From the NCBI RefSeq assembly GCF_900091595.1, contig NZ_FMCW01000010.1, positions 144,653 to 208,652 on the forward strand: a stretch of 64,000 nucleotides of DNA. The letters are read 5' to 3'. This document shows, piece after piece, positions 47,110-56,638 of this stretch. Origin of the DNA: Micromonospora haikouensis (GTDB taxonomy: Bacteria; Actinomycetota; Actinomycetes; Mycobacteriales; Micromonosporaceae). Within the stretch, counting starts at the first letter, position 1. The number at the start of each line of letters is the position of its first letter. The notes under the pieces are model-generated. The model saw only the letters and a program-made list of their open reading frames with translations. It was not told the origin of the DNA and searched no databases. The position numbers and the translations under genes were made by a program.

Positions 47110-47997
47110 GTGCGGGTGCGCGCGACGGCGAGGGGTTGGACGGCGGTCTGGTTGGTCGTACTGGCCCTGGCCCAGACAGCCGCCTTCCTCGTGGTGTGGC
47201 GCGCCGCCCTGCACACCGAGCTCGGCCAGTGGCTCGACACGGTCGCCCTCACCGGCAACCAGATCGGCCAGGACCGCATCGCCGAGCCGGTCAACCGCAT
47301 CCTCAACACGATGTCCGCGCTGTCGCTGCTGGCCGCGACGGCGATGATCGGCTTCATCGCGCTCATCCGGCGGCGGGTCGCCCTGGCCATCACGGCGACC
47401 CTGCTCATCGCCGGGGCGAACGTGAGCACCCAGCTGCTCAAACACTTCCTCGCCCGGCCCGACTTCGGCATCGACCCCGAGCGGTCGGCCGCCGGCAACA
47501 GCCTGCCCAGCGGGCACACCACCGTGGCCGCGTCGGTGGCCCTCGCGCTGATCCTGGTCCTCCCGCCCACGGTCCGGGTGCTCGGCGCGTACCTCGGCGC
47601 CGCGTACGCGGCCGTGGCCGGCGTGGCCACGCTCTCCGCCGGCTGGCACCGGCCCAGCGACGCCGTCGCGGCGTTCCTCGTCGTCGGCGTCTGGGCGGCG
47701 CTGGCCGGGCTGCTGCTCCTGGTCACCCAGCGGGAACAGGCCCAGGTGGAGCCCGCCGACGCGCACCGGGTCGCCGCCGTCGTGCTCGGCCTGGGCGGGG
47801 CGATCGCCGTGGTGGCCTCGGCGCTGGCCCTGTCCTGGCTGGTCGACCTGCCCCAACTCGACCCGGACGAGATGGGCCGGCGGTCGCTGTTCGTCGGCTA
47901 CGCCGGCAGCGCCGCCGGCATCGCCGGGACGATGGCCGTGGTGGCGGCCCTGGTGCTCGCCGTCGTGCACCGCCTGGTGCCCCGCGTCAAGGGCTGA
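47110..47997 (+). CDS. PAP2-type membrane phosphatase
   Basis: 295 residues with about six membrane segments. The PAP2 acid phosphatase motifs are in order: KHFLARPDF (KxxxxxxRP-like), LPSGHTTVAA (PSGH) and GWHRPSDAVAAF (SRxxxxxHxxxD-like with His and Asp). Such enzymes dephosphorylate lipid pyrophosphates or phosphatidic acid on the outer face. GTG 47110 or GTG 47116 may be the start. It diverges from the DUF3159 gene, and a mycothiol-type gene follows 18 bp downstream, suggesting an operon. Confidence 0.87.
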   Translation: MRVRATARGWTAVWLVVLALAQTAAFLVVWRAALHTELGQWLDTVALTGNQIGQDRIAEPVNRILNTMSALSLLAATAMIGFIALIRRRVALAITATLLIAGANVSTQLLKHFLARPDFGIDPERSAAGNSLPSGHTTVAASVALALILVLPPTVRVLGAYLGAAYAAVAGVATLSAGWHRPSDAVAAFLVVGVWAALAGLLLLVTQREQAQVEPADAHRVAAVVLGLGGAIAVVASALALSWLVDLPQLDPDEMGRRSLFVGYAGSAAGIAGTMAVVAALVLAVVHRLVPRVKG

Positions 47998-48015
47998 CGG
48001 CGGGGGAGGGAACCG

Positions 48016-48699
48016 ATGCGGACGGCCCACGACACGGTGCGGGCGGCGTTCCGCGACGAGTGCGCGGCACTGGGCGACGTCCTGCGCGAGCTCACCCCCG
48101 CCGACCTGGAGCTGCCCACCGACTGCCCGCCCTGGGCCGTACGCGACCTCGTCGCCCACGTCCACGCCGGCGCCGGCCGGCTCACCGGCATGCTTGCCGC
48201 CCCGGCCCCGCCCCGCGCCGAGGTGGACGCCGCCGGCTACTTCGGCGCGGCCAAGTTCACTCCGCAGGTCGACCGGGACCGGGTCGAAAGCGCCCGCCGG
48301 CAGGCCCGCGAGGCGACCGACCCGGCCGGGATCGCCGCCGCGTTCGACCGGGACTGGCGCGCGGCCGACGTGGCGGTGGCCCGCCAGAGCGTCGACCGGG
48401 TGGTCCGCACCCGGCACGGCGACGCGATGGCTCTGACCGAGTTCCTGGTGACCCGGGTGGTCGAGGTCGGCGTGCACGGCCTGGACCTGGCCGCCGCCCT
48501 GGGCCGCGGACCCTGGCTGACCCCGACCGCGGCCGAGGTCGTCGCGGCGCTGCTGACCGGCGGCCGGGCCGTGCCGCCCGAACTCGGCTGGGACCGGTTG
48601 ACGGTGCTCCGCAAGGCCACCGGCCGGGACCCGTTGACCGGCCGGGAGCGGACCGCGCTCGGGGCCGCCGGGTTGCGCCTGCTCGCCTTCGGCGGCTGA
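48016..48699 (+). CDS. Maleylpyruvate isomerase-family mycothiol-dependent protein
   Basis: 227 residues of the DinB-like MDMPI_N family. The region LTPADLELPTDCPPWAVRDLVAHVHAGAGRLTGML contains the metal-binding His of the fold, and the second and third ligands probably lie in the RHGDAMALTEFLVTRVVEVGVHGLDLA part. Characterised members use mycothiol as cofactor, for example in maleylpyruvate isomerisation or resistance. ATG 48016 has GGGGGAGGGA upstream. It probably shares a transcript with the PAP2 gene. The substrate is unknown. Confidence 0.85.
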   Translation: MRTAHDTVRAAFRDECAALGDVLRELTPADLELPTDCPPWAVRDLVAHVHAGAGRLTGMLAAPAPPRAEVDAAGYFGAAKFTPQVDRDRVESARRQAREATDPAGIAAAFDRDWRAADVAVARQSVDRVVRTRHGDAMALTEFLVTRVVEVGVHGLDLAAALGRGPWLTPTAAEVVAALLTGGRAVPPELGWDRLTVLRKATGRDPLTGRERTALGAAGLRLLAFGG

Positions 48700-48766
48700 C
48701 CCGTCGGGCACCCCGAGGTCGTCAGGGGGGCCCTGGCGGCCCGCCGGCCCGGCTCGCGGGCGGGGG

Positions 48767-50023
48767 TCAGAACGGCGGCGCGGGCTGTTCCGGCGGGCGG
48801 CCCCAGGCCCGCCGGGCGTCCGCCACCGCCACCGCCAGCAGCGCCAGGGCCGCCGCCGCGGCCGACACCAGCGTCGCCACGTGCAACAGCACCGGTACGG
48901 CCGCCAGCAGTGCCAGCGCCGCGATCCACCGCGATCGCGACACCCGGCCGAAGACCTCGTACTCGAAGCGGGCCCGGCCGGCCAGGAAGATCACCGGGCC
49001 GCCCACCACCATGGCGATCCAGGCCGCCGCCGGATGGCCCAACGGGTGCTCGATGGTCAGCTCGTAGCCGATCGCGGTGGCGGTCAGGCCGACCACCATC
49101 ACCAGGTGGGTGTCGGCGGCGGACCGGCCGATGACCGCCGGCCGGGTCGCCTTCGCCACCGCCTCGGGCAGGATCTGCCCGGCCCGCTGGAAGTAGATCC
49201 GCCACAGCAGCACCGAGATCACGATGGCCGTGCCGAAGGCGGCCGTCCGCGCCAGCCCGAACGGGTGGGCGCTGTACGCGAGCCCGGCCACCAGGATCGT
49301 CTCGCCCAACGCGATCAGGAAGAACTGCTGGTAGCGCTCCGCCAGGTGCTCGCCGATCACCTGCCACCGGTTGATCCGGGAACGGCCCAGCCCAGGCACC
49401 GGCCAGCCGAACAGGGACGCGAGATAGCTGCCGGCCAGCGCCGCCGCCCACAGCACGACCCGCGGGTTCGTGGGCAGGAACGCGCCGGTCAGCCAGAGCA
49501 CCCCGAGGAACAGGTAGGTGATCAACATGCGCAGCTTCAGCTGCCGGTACTCGTGCTGGCCCAGCGCCACCAGCAGCAGCAGCGGCCGGGTCACCTGCGC
49601 CACCACGTACGCGGCGGCGAACGCCAACCCGCTCACCGTGAACGCGCGGGGGATCGCCACCCCCATCACCATGCTCGCCACCAGCGCGGTGACCACCACC
49701 GCCTGCAACCCGAAGTGGTACGGGTCGTACCGGCTGGTGGTCCACGCGGTGCCCTGCCACACCGACCAGAGCGCCAGCAGGAGCAGCAGCGTCTTCCCCG
49801 TGCCCGTGAACGGGGACCAGCCGCTCGTGCCGTCCGCCTCCACCACCAGGTCCTCGAACGCCCGCGCCGACACCCGGGTCAGCGCGAAGACGTACACCAG
49901 GTCGAAGAACAGCTCCAGGAACGTGGCCCGGGTCGTACCGGCGCTCGCCGGCTGCAGGCCGCTCACCCAGCCCGGCGGGGGTGCGCGCCACCACCGGCCG
50001 GGCCGGTCCGCCCCGGCGGCCAT
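48767..50023 (-). CDS. LtrA-family membrane protein
   Basis: 418 residues with about twelve hydrophobic segments. ATFLELFFDLVYVFALTRVS and QFFLIALGETILVAG are the conserved signatures of the bacterial low-temperature requirement A (LtrA) family, whose role is not established. ATG 50023 has GGGAG nine bases upstream. It is divergent from the LLM oxidoreductase gene with 137 bp between starts and convergent with the mycothiol-type gene. Confidence 0.9.
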   Translation of the reverse strand: MAAGADRPGRWWRAPPPGWVSGLQPASAGTTRATFLELFFDLVYVFALTRVSARAFEDLVVEADGTSGWSPFTGTGKTLLLLLALWSVWQGTAWTTSRYDPYHFGLQAVVVTALVASMVMGVAIPRAFTVSGLAFAAAYVVAQVTRPLLLLVALGQHEYRQLKLRMLITYLFLGVLWLTGAFLPTNPRVVLWAAALAGSYLASLFGWPVPGLGRSRINRWQVIGEHLAERYQQFFLIALGETILVAGLAYSAHPFGLARTAAFGTAIVISVLLWRIYFQRAGQILPEAVAKATRPAVIGRSAADTHLVMVVGLTATAIGYELTIEHPLGHPAAAWIAMVVGGPVIFLAGRARFEYEVFGRVSRSRWIAALALLAAVPVLLHVATLVSAAAAALALLAVAVADARRAWGRPPEQPAPPF

Positions 50024-50160
50024 GCTCAGCGGCTCCCGCCGTCGTACCGCTCCACCTGGCAGTCGTAGCACCCCGGCCCGCCGCCCCGGCCCGGTTCCCC
50101 CGGATCCGCCACGATCCGCCGCCCTTGCCGGAAGCGCGGGGCAGCGGGCAGGATCGACCG

Positions 50161-51162
50161 GTGACGAACCGATGGGGCATGACCGTGCCGCTGGGCGGCC
50201 TCCCGCTGGCCGACCACGCCGCCGCCTACGCCACCCTGCACCGGGCCGGCTTCACCGACGTGTGGTCCTCCGAGGTCAACGGCGCCGACGCGTTCACCCC
50301 GCTGGCGCTGGCCGCCGCCTGGCAGCCCGAACTGCGGCTCGGCACCGCCATCGCCCCCGCCTTCACCCGAGGCCCCGGGCTGCTCGCGATGAGCGCCGCC
50401 GCGCTGGCCGAGACGGCCCCCGGCCGGTTCGCGCTCGGCATCGGCGCGTCCTCCCCGGTGGTGGTGGGCGACTGGAACGCCGTCGCCTTCGACGAACCGT
50501 TCAAGCGCACCCGCGACGTGCTGCGCTTCCTGCGCGCCGCCCTGGCCGGGCAGACCGTCGACGGCGCGTACGACACCTTCGCCGTGCGCCGGTTCACCCT
50601 GGAACGGCCGCCGGCCGTGCCGCCGCCGCTGCTGCTGGCCGCCCTGCGCCCGGGCATGCTGCGGCTGGCCGCCGCCGAGGCCGACGGGGTGATCCTCAAC
50701 TGGCTCGCCGCCGAGGACGTGCCCACCGCCGTCGCCGAGCTGGGCGGGCGGCCCGACGGGTTCGAGGTGGTCGCCCGGATCTTCGTCTGCCCCACCTCCG
50801 ACGCCGGCCACGCCCGCGCCCTCGGCCGCCGGCTGATCACCACCTACCTGACGGTGCCCGCGTACGCGGCGTTCCACCGCTGGCTGGGCCGGGCGGAGCT
50901 CCTCGACCCGGTGTGGCGGGCCTGGGCGGCCGGGGACCGGCGGGGCGCCGCAGCCGCCGTGCCCGACGAGGTCGTCGACGCGCTCGTGCTGCACGGGTCC
51001 CCCGAACAGTGCCGCGACCAGGTGCGCCGCTACGCCGACGCCGGAGTGGACGTACCCGTGCTGGCCCTGCTGCCCACGCCCGAGCTGGCCGCCGGCGGCC
51101 CGGCGGCCCTGGCTGACCTGATCGCCCGGCTCGGGCCGGTCGGGGGCGGGGAGCCGACGTGA
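50161..51162 (+). CDS. LLM-class F420-dependent oxidoreductase
   Basis: 333 residues of the luciferase-like monooxygenase fold: WGMTVPLGGLPLADHAAAYATLHRAGFTDVWSSEV and LGTAIAPAFTRGPGLLAMSAAALAETAPGRFALGIGASSP are the family core, and HGSPEQCRDQVRRYADAGVD closes the barrel. In actinomycetes such proteins usually use coenzyme F420. GTG 50161 has AGGA about eight bases upstream. The stop overlaps the next gene as GTGA, pairing it with a short-chain dehydrogenase, perhaps in one redox pathway. Confidence 0.9.
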   Translation: MTNRWGMTVPLGGLPLADHAAAYATLHRAGFTDVWSSEVNGADAFTPLALAAAWQPELRLGTAIAPAFTRGPGLLAMSAAALAETAPGRFALGIGASSPVVVGDWNAVAFDEPFKRTRDVLRFLRAALAGQTVDGAYDTFAVRRFTLERPPAVPPPLLLAALRPGMLRLAAAEADGVILNWLAAEDVPTAVAELGGRPDGFEVVARIFVCPTSDAGHARALGRRLITTYLTVPAYAAFHRWLGRAELLDPVWRAWAAGDRRGAAAAVPDEVVDALVLHGSPEQCRDQVRRYADAGVDVPVLALLPTPELAAGGPAALADLIARLGPVGGGEPT

Positions 51163-51950
51163 ACCTCACCGACCGGGTGGCCGTGATCACCGGCGGCGCC
51201 GGCGGCATCGGCGCGGCCCTCGCCCACCGGTTCGCCGCCGAGGGCGCGGCGGCCGTCGTGGTGGCCGACCTCGACGCGGACGCCGCCCGCGCCGTCGCCG
51301 CCGCCGTCGGCCCGGTGGCCCACGCCGCCGGCCTCGACGTCACCGTGGAGGAGCAGGTCCGCGCGCTGGTGGCCGACACCGAGCGGCGGTACGGCCACAT
51401 CGACCTGTTCTGCGCCAACGCCGGCGTCGCCACGGCGGCAGGGCTGGACGCCGCCGACGCCGACTGGGACCGGGCCTGGCGGGTCAACGTGCTCGCCCAC
51501 GTCCACTCCACGCGGGCCGTGCTGCCCGGGATGCTGGCCCGGGGGCAGGGCTACCTGCTGCACACCTGCTCGGCCGCCGGGCTGCTCACCGCCGTCGGCG
51601 ACGCCCCGTACACCGCGACCAAGCACGCGGCGGTGGGCCTGGCCGAGTGGCTCGCCGTCACCTATCGGGACCAGGGCATCCGGGTCAGCGCGCTCTGCCC
51701 GCAGGGGGTGGACACGCCGATGCTCGCCGAAGGGCTGGCCACCGGGCACCTCGGAGCGCGGGTGATCGCCGCCTCCGGCGCGGTGCTGCACCCCGACCGG
51801 GTGGCCGACGCGGTGATAGCCGGCCTGGCCGAGGAGCGTTTCCTCATCCTGCCTCACCCCGAGGTCGCGCAGCACGCCCTCCGTCGCGCCGAGGACCCGG
51901 ACGGCTGGCAGGCCGGCCTCCGCAAACTGGTCCGCCGCCTCCGCGCCTGA
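51159..51950 (+). CDS. Short-chain dehydrogenase/reductase
   Basis: 263 residues. The cofactor loop is TGGAGGIG at 11-18, the NAG motif at 87-89, and the catalytic residues are Ser138, Tyr151 and Lys155 (YTATK). An acidic Asp37 after the second strand suggests NAD(H) preference. GTG 51159 overlaps the LLM gene stop by four bases, so the two enzymes are translated together. The substrate is not evident. It ends before a strong hairpin. Confidence 0.92.
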   Translation: MNLTDRVAVITGGAGGIGAALAHRFAAEGAAAVVVADLDADAARAVAAAVGPVAHAAGLDVTVEEQVRALVADTERRYGHIDLFCANAGVATAAGLDAADADWDRAWRVNVLAHVHSTRAVLPGMLARGQGYLLHTCSAAGLLTAVGDAPYTATKHAAVGLAEWLAVTYRDQGIRVSALCPQGVDTPMLAEGLATGHLGARVIAASGAVLHPDRVADAVIAGLAEERFLILPHPEVAQHALRRAEDPDGWQAGLRKLVRRLRA

Positions 51951-51951
51951 C

Positions 51952-51987
51952 CCCGCCCCACCCGTGCCCCCGTGGGGGAGGGGCGGG
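51952..51987. terminator. Bidirectional hairpin terminator
   Basis: CCCGCCCC (51952-51959) pairs with GGGGCGGG (51980-51987), with an inner C/G stem. It fills the gap between the convergent dehydrogenase and transglutaminase-fold genes. Confidence 0.7.
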
Positions 51988-54411
51988 TCAGGGGCGCCAG
52001 CGTAGTGGGCCAGGATGGATCGACCAGAGCAGCCGGCGCCACCAGGGGCGGGCGCTGCGTAGGGCGGCGACGTACTCGCCGGCCAGGGCGGCGGCCCGGT
52101 CCGCCTGCTCGTTGGCGGCAGCGCCCGGCGCGAAGGCGAGCCGGTTGAGCAGCCCGGCCAGCTCCGCCAGGTCGGGCGGCACGGCACCGGCGGCGGGGTC
52201 GACGGCACCGGCGGTGGCCCGAGCCGTGCGCGTGACGGCCAAGGCTTCGCGGTCGGCCCCGGCGGCGCGGTCGGCCAAGGCGTCGCGCTCCTTCCCGACT
52301 TCACGGTCGCTGCGGTCGGTCCGGGTGGCGCGGGCTTCGGCCAGGGCGGCGCGGGCCCGCTCCGCCACCTCCGAGGCGGCGAGGTCCCCGCCCACCGGCC
52401 GACCCGCCAGCCGCAGCGCGTCGGTCACCTCCCGCCAGGCGCCGGCTATCCGCTGGCCGGGGTCGCCCGTGGACAGTCGGGCCCGCGACCGCGCCCGACG
52501 CATCCCGACCAGCGCCGCCAGCACCGCCCCCACCACCAGCAGCAGGCCGCCCGCGCCGCCGCCGACCAGCACCGGCGTCGACAACCCACCTGAGTCGACC
52601 GGGCGCGCCGGCCCCGCCTGCGGCGGCGGCGCCTCCGTCGGCTCCAGGGTCGGCTCGGGCACCTCCGACGGCGGCGGGTCCTCCGGCGCCGGACGGAAGT
52701 CCTCCTCCACCGGGCGCGGCTCGTCGTCCGGGCGGGGCAGCGGGTCGAACGCCACCCACCCGAGCCCGGAGAAGAGCACCTCCGGCCAGGCGAACGCGTC
52801 GGCCGCCCGCACCGGCCCGTTGCCGTCGGAGGAGAAGCCCACCACCACCCGGGTCGGCAACCCCGACAGCCGGCCCAGCACCGCGAACGCCGCCGCGAAC
52901 TGCTCCGACGTGCCGCGCTGCCCGCCGCCGTTGCGCGGGCCGAAGAGGAAGAAGCTCAGATTCGGGTACGCGTGCCCGCTCGGCGCGTCCGCCACCACCC
53001 GGTAGTGCTCGGCGAGGAACTGCTCGATCGCCGCCGCCCGCGCGTACGGGGCCCCGTTGTCCTCGGCGAGCTGGGCGGCGAGCCGGCGCACCGGGTCGGG
53101 CACCCCGTCGGCCACCCGCAGCACCCGGGCCACCTCCTCGCCGGCCGGCACGTTCGCCGTGGCGAGCAGGTTGTTGTCGGGCCGCTCCGCCGCCGAGGTG
53201 ACCGTGTACCGCAGCCCCGGAGCCAGCCCCTCCGGCCGGATCAGCGTCCCCGTCAGCGGGTCGTACGCCACCCGGGCCCCGCCGACCTCACGCGGGGTGG
53301 CCACGGCCGGCAGCAGCCGCCCGCTCAGGTCCGCCACGGTGATCTCCTGCCGGACCGTCTCCACCGTCGCCCCCGGCTCGGGCTGCGTCGCCGGCAGGAT
53401 CCGGCCGGCGTTGCGGTACGTCGCACCGACCCGCCAGGTCACCCCGTCGTAGTCGCTGAGCACCGCGAGCCGGATCCGCACCGACCGGCTGCCGGCAGCA
53501 TCCCCAGTCGCACCGGGCGTGCCGGCGGGCGCGGTGGCACCGGCCGGGGCGTCGGGGCGCTCGGTGGCCACGTCCAGCAGCTTCTGCCCCGGGTTCAGCG
53601 CCCAGCCGGAGATGCGGATCAGCGGGTTCTCATCCAGCGACTCCACCTGCGGCGGCTCCACGTACCGGCGCGGGTCCACCGGGCGTTCGTCGACGCGGCC
53701 CGCCACCACCGGCCCGACCACGGCCGCCAGCCCCACCACCACGACGAGGCCGGCGGCGGCGGTGGCGGCGAGGCGTACCCGAACGGCTGCCCGCACCCCC
53801 GGCGCCAGCCCGGCCGTCGGATCCGGGGCCGACGGGCCCGGCCGGACGGACGGCACCGCCAGCCCCAGCGCGGCGACCGCCGCGAACGCCACCGTGGGCC
53901 ACACCGCCGGGTCCGCGTTCGGCCCCACCACGTACACCGCCCCGGCGTAGAGCAGCGCCGGCGGCAGGTAGCCCAGCAGCACCCGGCCGGCCCGCAGCGC
54001 CACCTCCGCCCCCGCCAGCCCGGCCAGCCACGCCGCGACCAGCGGCACCAGCACCGTGTCCGGCGTCGGCTCCACCGGGATCATCGCGGTCAGCAGCCGG
54101 GGGATGCCGTTGCGGGCCGCGTCCGCCGCCACCTCGACCAGCGAGCCCGGCAGCCCCGCCGCGTCGGCCGACACCCGCAGCGACCACGCCGTGAAACCGG
54201 CCAGGCCCACCACCGACAGCGGGGCGACCAGCCAGGACGGCAGCCGTCGGGCGGCCACGCTCACCAGCACCGAACCGACCGCCGCGCCGACCACCAGCCG
54301 GGTCAGCAGCCCACCCGCGTACACCCGGCCGAGCACCACCCCGGTCAGCGCCACCATCGCGACCAGCGCGACCGGCAGCGGCGCCGCCCGCAGCGCCCGC
54401 CACACCCTCAC
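51988..54411 (-). CDS. TgpA-like transglutaminase-fold membrane protein, catalytic residues lost
   Basis: 807 residues. Several N-terminal membrane helices (DUF3488-like) precede an extracytoplasmic transglutaminase-like domain, then one membrane helix (about 616-637) and a cytoplasmic DUF4129-like tail. The catalytic triad is not kept: the Cys position is Ser502 (GTSEQFAAAF), the His position is Phe540 (ADAFAWPEV), and only Asp556 (AFDPLP) remains. The bases read clearly as TCG and TTC. It is therefore probably a pseudoenzyme with a binding or structural role. GTG 54411 overlaps the DUF58 stop as GTGA. Confidence 0.88.
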   Translation of the reverse strand: MRVWRALRAAPLPVALVAMVALTGVVLGRVYAGGLLTRLVVGAAVGSVLVSVAARRLPSWLVAPLSVVGLAGFTAWSLRVSADAAGLPGSLVEVAADAARNGIPRLLTAMIPVEPTPDTVLVPLVAAWLAGLAGAEVALRAGRVLLGYLPPALLYAGAVYVVGPNADPAVWPTVAFAAVAALGLAVPSVRPGPSAPDPTAGLAPGVRAAVRVRLAATAAAGLVVVVGLAAVVGPVVAGRVDERPVDPRRYVEPPQVESLDENPLIRISGWALNPGQKLLDVATERPDAPAGATAPAGTPGATGDAAGSRSVRIRLAVLSDYDGVTWRVGATYRNAGRILPATQPEPGATVETVRQEITVADLSGRLLPAVATPREVGGARVAYDPLTGTLIRPEGLAPGLRYTVTSAAERPDNNLLATANVPAGEEVARVLRVADGVPDPVRRLAAQLAEDNGAPYARAAAIEQFLAEHYRVVADAPSGHAYPNLSFFLFGPRNGGGQRGTSEQFAAAFAVLGRLSGLPTRVVVGFSSDGNGPVRAADAFAWPEVLFSGLGWVAFDPLPRPDDEPRPVEEDFRPAPEDPPPSEVPEPTLEPTEAPPPQAGPARPVDSGGLSTPVLVGGGAGGLLLVVGAVLAALVGMRRARSRARLSTGDPGQRIAGAWREVTDALRLAGRPVGGDLAASEVAERARAALAEARATRTDRSDREVGKERDALADRAAGADREALAVTRTARATAGAVDPAAGAVPPDLAELAGLLNRLAFAPGAAANEQADRAAALAGEYVAALRSARPWWRRLLWSIHPGPLRWRP

Positions 54412-55583
54412 CACCGGCGGACCCCGTCCCACTCGGCCGCGAACGCCGCCGCGTCGGCGGCGTCGACGACCACGATCCCCGTCGCGCCGGCCGGCGCCGG
54501 CTCCGTCGCCCCGAAAACCCCCACCACCACCGACGGGTACGCCCCGCGCAGCGCGCCGAGATGCCCCAGCTCGCCCCGGCCGCCCGGCCCGGTGAGGAAG
54601 ACCAACGTGTCGCCGAGCCGGTCCCGGCGCAGCCGGGTCGCCGCCGCCCGCAACGCCGCCGTGGCGTCCCCGGTGTCCAGCCGGGCGGCGGCGAGCCGGT
54701 CCAGCGGCCCGACCCCCACGCCGGCGGCCTCCCCGGCCGGCCCCTCCGGCGTGGCCAGCCCCTCCGGCGCGACCAGCAGCAACGACACCGGCAGGTCGGC
54801 GCGCAGCGCCGCCGCGACCACCGACGCCGCCGCCTCGCACGCCGACTCGAACGACTCCGGATCCCGGCCCGGGTGGGCGGTCGCCCGGTTGTCCAGCAGC
54901 ATCACGATCCGGGGCAGGCTGGTGTCGACGTTCTCCCGCACCATCAGCTCGCCCACCCGGGCGCTGGTGCGCCAGTGCACCCGGCGCAGCTCGTCGCCCA
55001 CCACGTACTCCCGCAGCGAGTCGAAGGTGATCGAACCCTGCGGCACCCCGTCCACCCGGCCGTCGAGGCTGCGCCCCGCCCCCGTCGGCACCGCCGTCAG
55101 CGGGTGGATCCGCGGGTGCACCCACACCGGCACCACCGCCGAATACGACCGCGCCAGCGCCACCAGCCCCAACGGGTCGCGCCGGGTCACCCGCAGCGGG
55201 CCGACCGGCACCACCCCCCGGCGGTCCGTCGGCACGTCGTAGTCGACCGTCGTGTCCCGCCCCGGCCGCAACCGCAGCACCGGCACCGGCACCGTCCGGT
55301 CACCGCACCGGTCCTCCGCGAGCAGGTTCGCCGCCCGCAGCCGCCCCGTGTTGCGCACCGTCAGCACCATCCGCGCCGGCTCGCCCCGCGACACCCGGTC
55401 CGGGTCCGCGCGCCGCGTCACCTCCAGCCGGGGCCGCCACAGCGCCACCAGCAGCGCGTAGCCCACCGCCCCGGCCGCCGCCACGCCCAGCAGCGTCAAC
55501 TCCGGGTACGCGAACCGGAAACCGGCAGCGAGCAGCACCACCGCAGCCACGAGCAGCCCGGCCCCCCGGGCGGTGATCCCCAC
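54408..55583 (-). CDS. DUF58 (VWA-like) protein
   Basis: 391 residues. Two N-terminal membrane helices are followed by the DUF58 region with the signature DSLREYVVGDELRRVHWRTSARVGELMVRE, then a VWA-like fold with LPRIVMLLDNRAT. DUF58 proteins pair with MoxR ATPases, which are thought to act as chaperones inserting metals or remodelling complexes. GTG 55583 begins 14 bp after the MoxR stop, though its ribosome site is weak. It lies between MoxR and the transglutaminase-fold gene in a conserved order. Confidence 0.92.
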   Translation of the reverse strand: MGITARGAGLLVAAVVLLAAGFRFAYPELTLLGVAAAGAVGYALLVALWRPRLEVTRRADPDRVSRGEPARMVLTVRNTGRLRAANLLAEDRCGDRTVPVPVLRLRPGRDTTVDYDVPTDRRGVVPVGPLRVTRRDPLGLVALARSYSAVVPVWVHPRIHPLTAVPTGAGRSLDGRVDGVPQGSITFDSLREYVVGDELRRVHWRTSARVGELMVRENVDTSLPRIVMLLDNRATAHPGRDPESFESACEAAASVVAAALRADLPVSLLLVAPEGLATPEGPAGEAAGVGVGPLDRLAAARLDTGDATAALRAAATRLRRDRLGDTLVFLTGPGGRGELGHLGALRGAYPSVVVGVFGATEPAPAGATGIVVVDAADAAAFAAEWDGVRRW

Positions 55584-55597
55584 GCCCCGCAGCCGCC

Positions 55598-56611
55598 TCA
55601 GCCCTGCACCAGGGGCGAGGCCGGGGCCGGGGCGACCTGGCCCGACGGCAGCGGCACCGGCACCGAGGCGACCGCCTGGCGCAGCACCTCGGCGGCGCTC
55701 ACCCCGCGCACCTGCGCGTCGGAGGTGAGCAGCAGCCGGTGCGCGAACACCGGCTCGGCGAGGGCCTTCAGGTCCTCCGGCATGATCCAGCCCCGCCCGT
55801 CGATCAACGCGTACGCGCACGCCGCCCGGGTCAGCGCGATCACCCCCCGGGGACTCACCCCCACCCGCACCTGCGGGTGACCCCGCGTCGCGGCGGCCAG
55901 CCGGACCGCGTACGCGTACAACGGCTCGGCGATGTGCACCCGCTGGGCCATCCGCACCATCTCACCGACCGTGTCGGTGTCCGTGATCGCCGGCAGCGCC
56001 TCGGGGGAGCGGACCGTCGCCCCGCGCAACACCTCCACCTCGACCGCCTCGTCGGGATACCCGACGGACAGCTTCACCAGGAACCGGTCGAGCTGCGCCT
56101 CCGGCAGCCGGTACGTGCCGTCCATCTCCACCGGGTTCTGCGTGGCCACCACCAGGAACGGCTGCGGCACCGGGTGCCGCACCCCGTCCACCGTGACCGT
56201 GCGCTCCTCCATCACCTCCAGCAGCGCCGACTGGGTCTTCGGCGACGCCCGGTTGATCTCGTCGGCGATGACGATGTTGGCGAACACCGGCCCCGGGTGG
56301 AACTCGAAACCCCGGGTGGCCTGGTTGAAGATGGTCACCCCCGACACGTCCGAGGGCAGCAGGTCCGGGGTGAACTGGATGCGCCGCCACCGCCCCTTCA
56401 CCGTCGCGGCGATCGCCCGCGCGAGGGTGGTCTTGCCGACCCCCGGCACGTCCTCCAGCAGCACGTGCCCCTGCGCGAACAACGCCGTCAACGCCAGCCG
56501 GACCACCTGCGGCTTGCCCAGCACCACCGAGTTGACGTTCTCCGCCAGCCGGGCGGCGAGGGCCGCGAAGCCCTGCACCTCCGGCTGGGTGAGCGGTTCG
56601 TGCCTGTTCAC
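55598..56611 (-). CDS. MoxR-family AAA ATPase
   Basis: 337 residues. Walker A is GVGKTT near 57-62 (LLEDVPGVGKTTLARAIA), Walker B is NIVIADEINRA, and the sensor region QNPVEMDGTYRLPEAQLDRFL is typical of MoxR. GTG 56611 has AAGGAG upstream. It follows the FN3 gene by 27 bp. MoxR proteins act with DUF58/VWA partners encoded next to them, exactly as here. Confidence 0.95.
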   Translation of the reverse strand: MNRHEPLTQPEVQGFAALAARLAENVNSVVLGKPQVVRLALTALFAQGHVLLEDVPGVGKTTLARAIAATVKGRWRRIQFTPDLLPSDVSGVTIFNQATRGFEFHPGPVFANIVIADEINRASPKTQSALLEVMEERTVTVDGVRHPVPQPFLVVATQNPVEMDGTYRLPEAQLDRFLVKLSVGYPDEAVEVEVLRGATVRSPEALPAITDTDTVGEMVRMAQRVHIAEPLYAYAVRLAAATRGHPQVRVGVSPRGVIALTRAACAYALIDGRGWIMPEDLKALAEPVFAHRLLLTSDAQVRGVSAAEVLRQAVASVPVPLPSGQVAPAPASPLVQG

Positions 56612-56638
56612 GGCGGTGCTCCTTGCCTGGTGGCGCGG

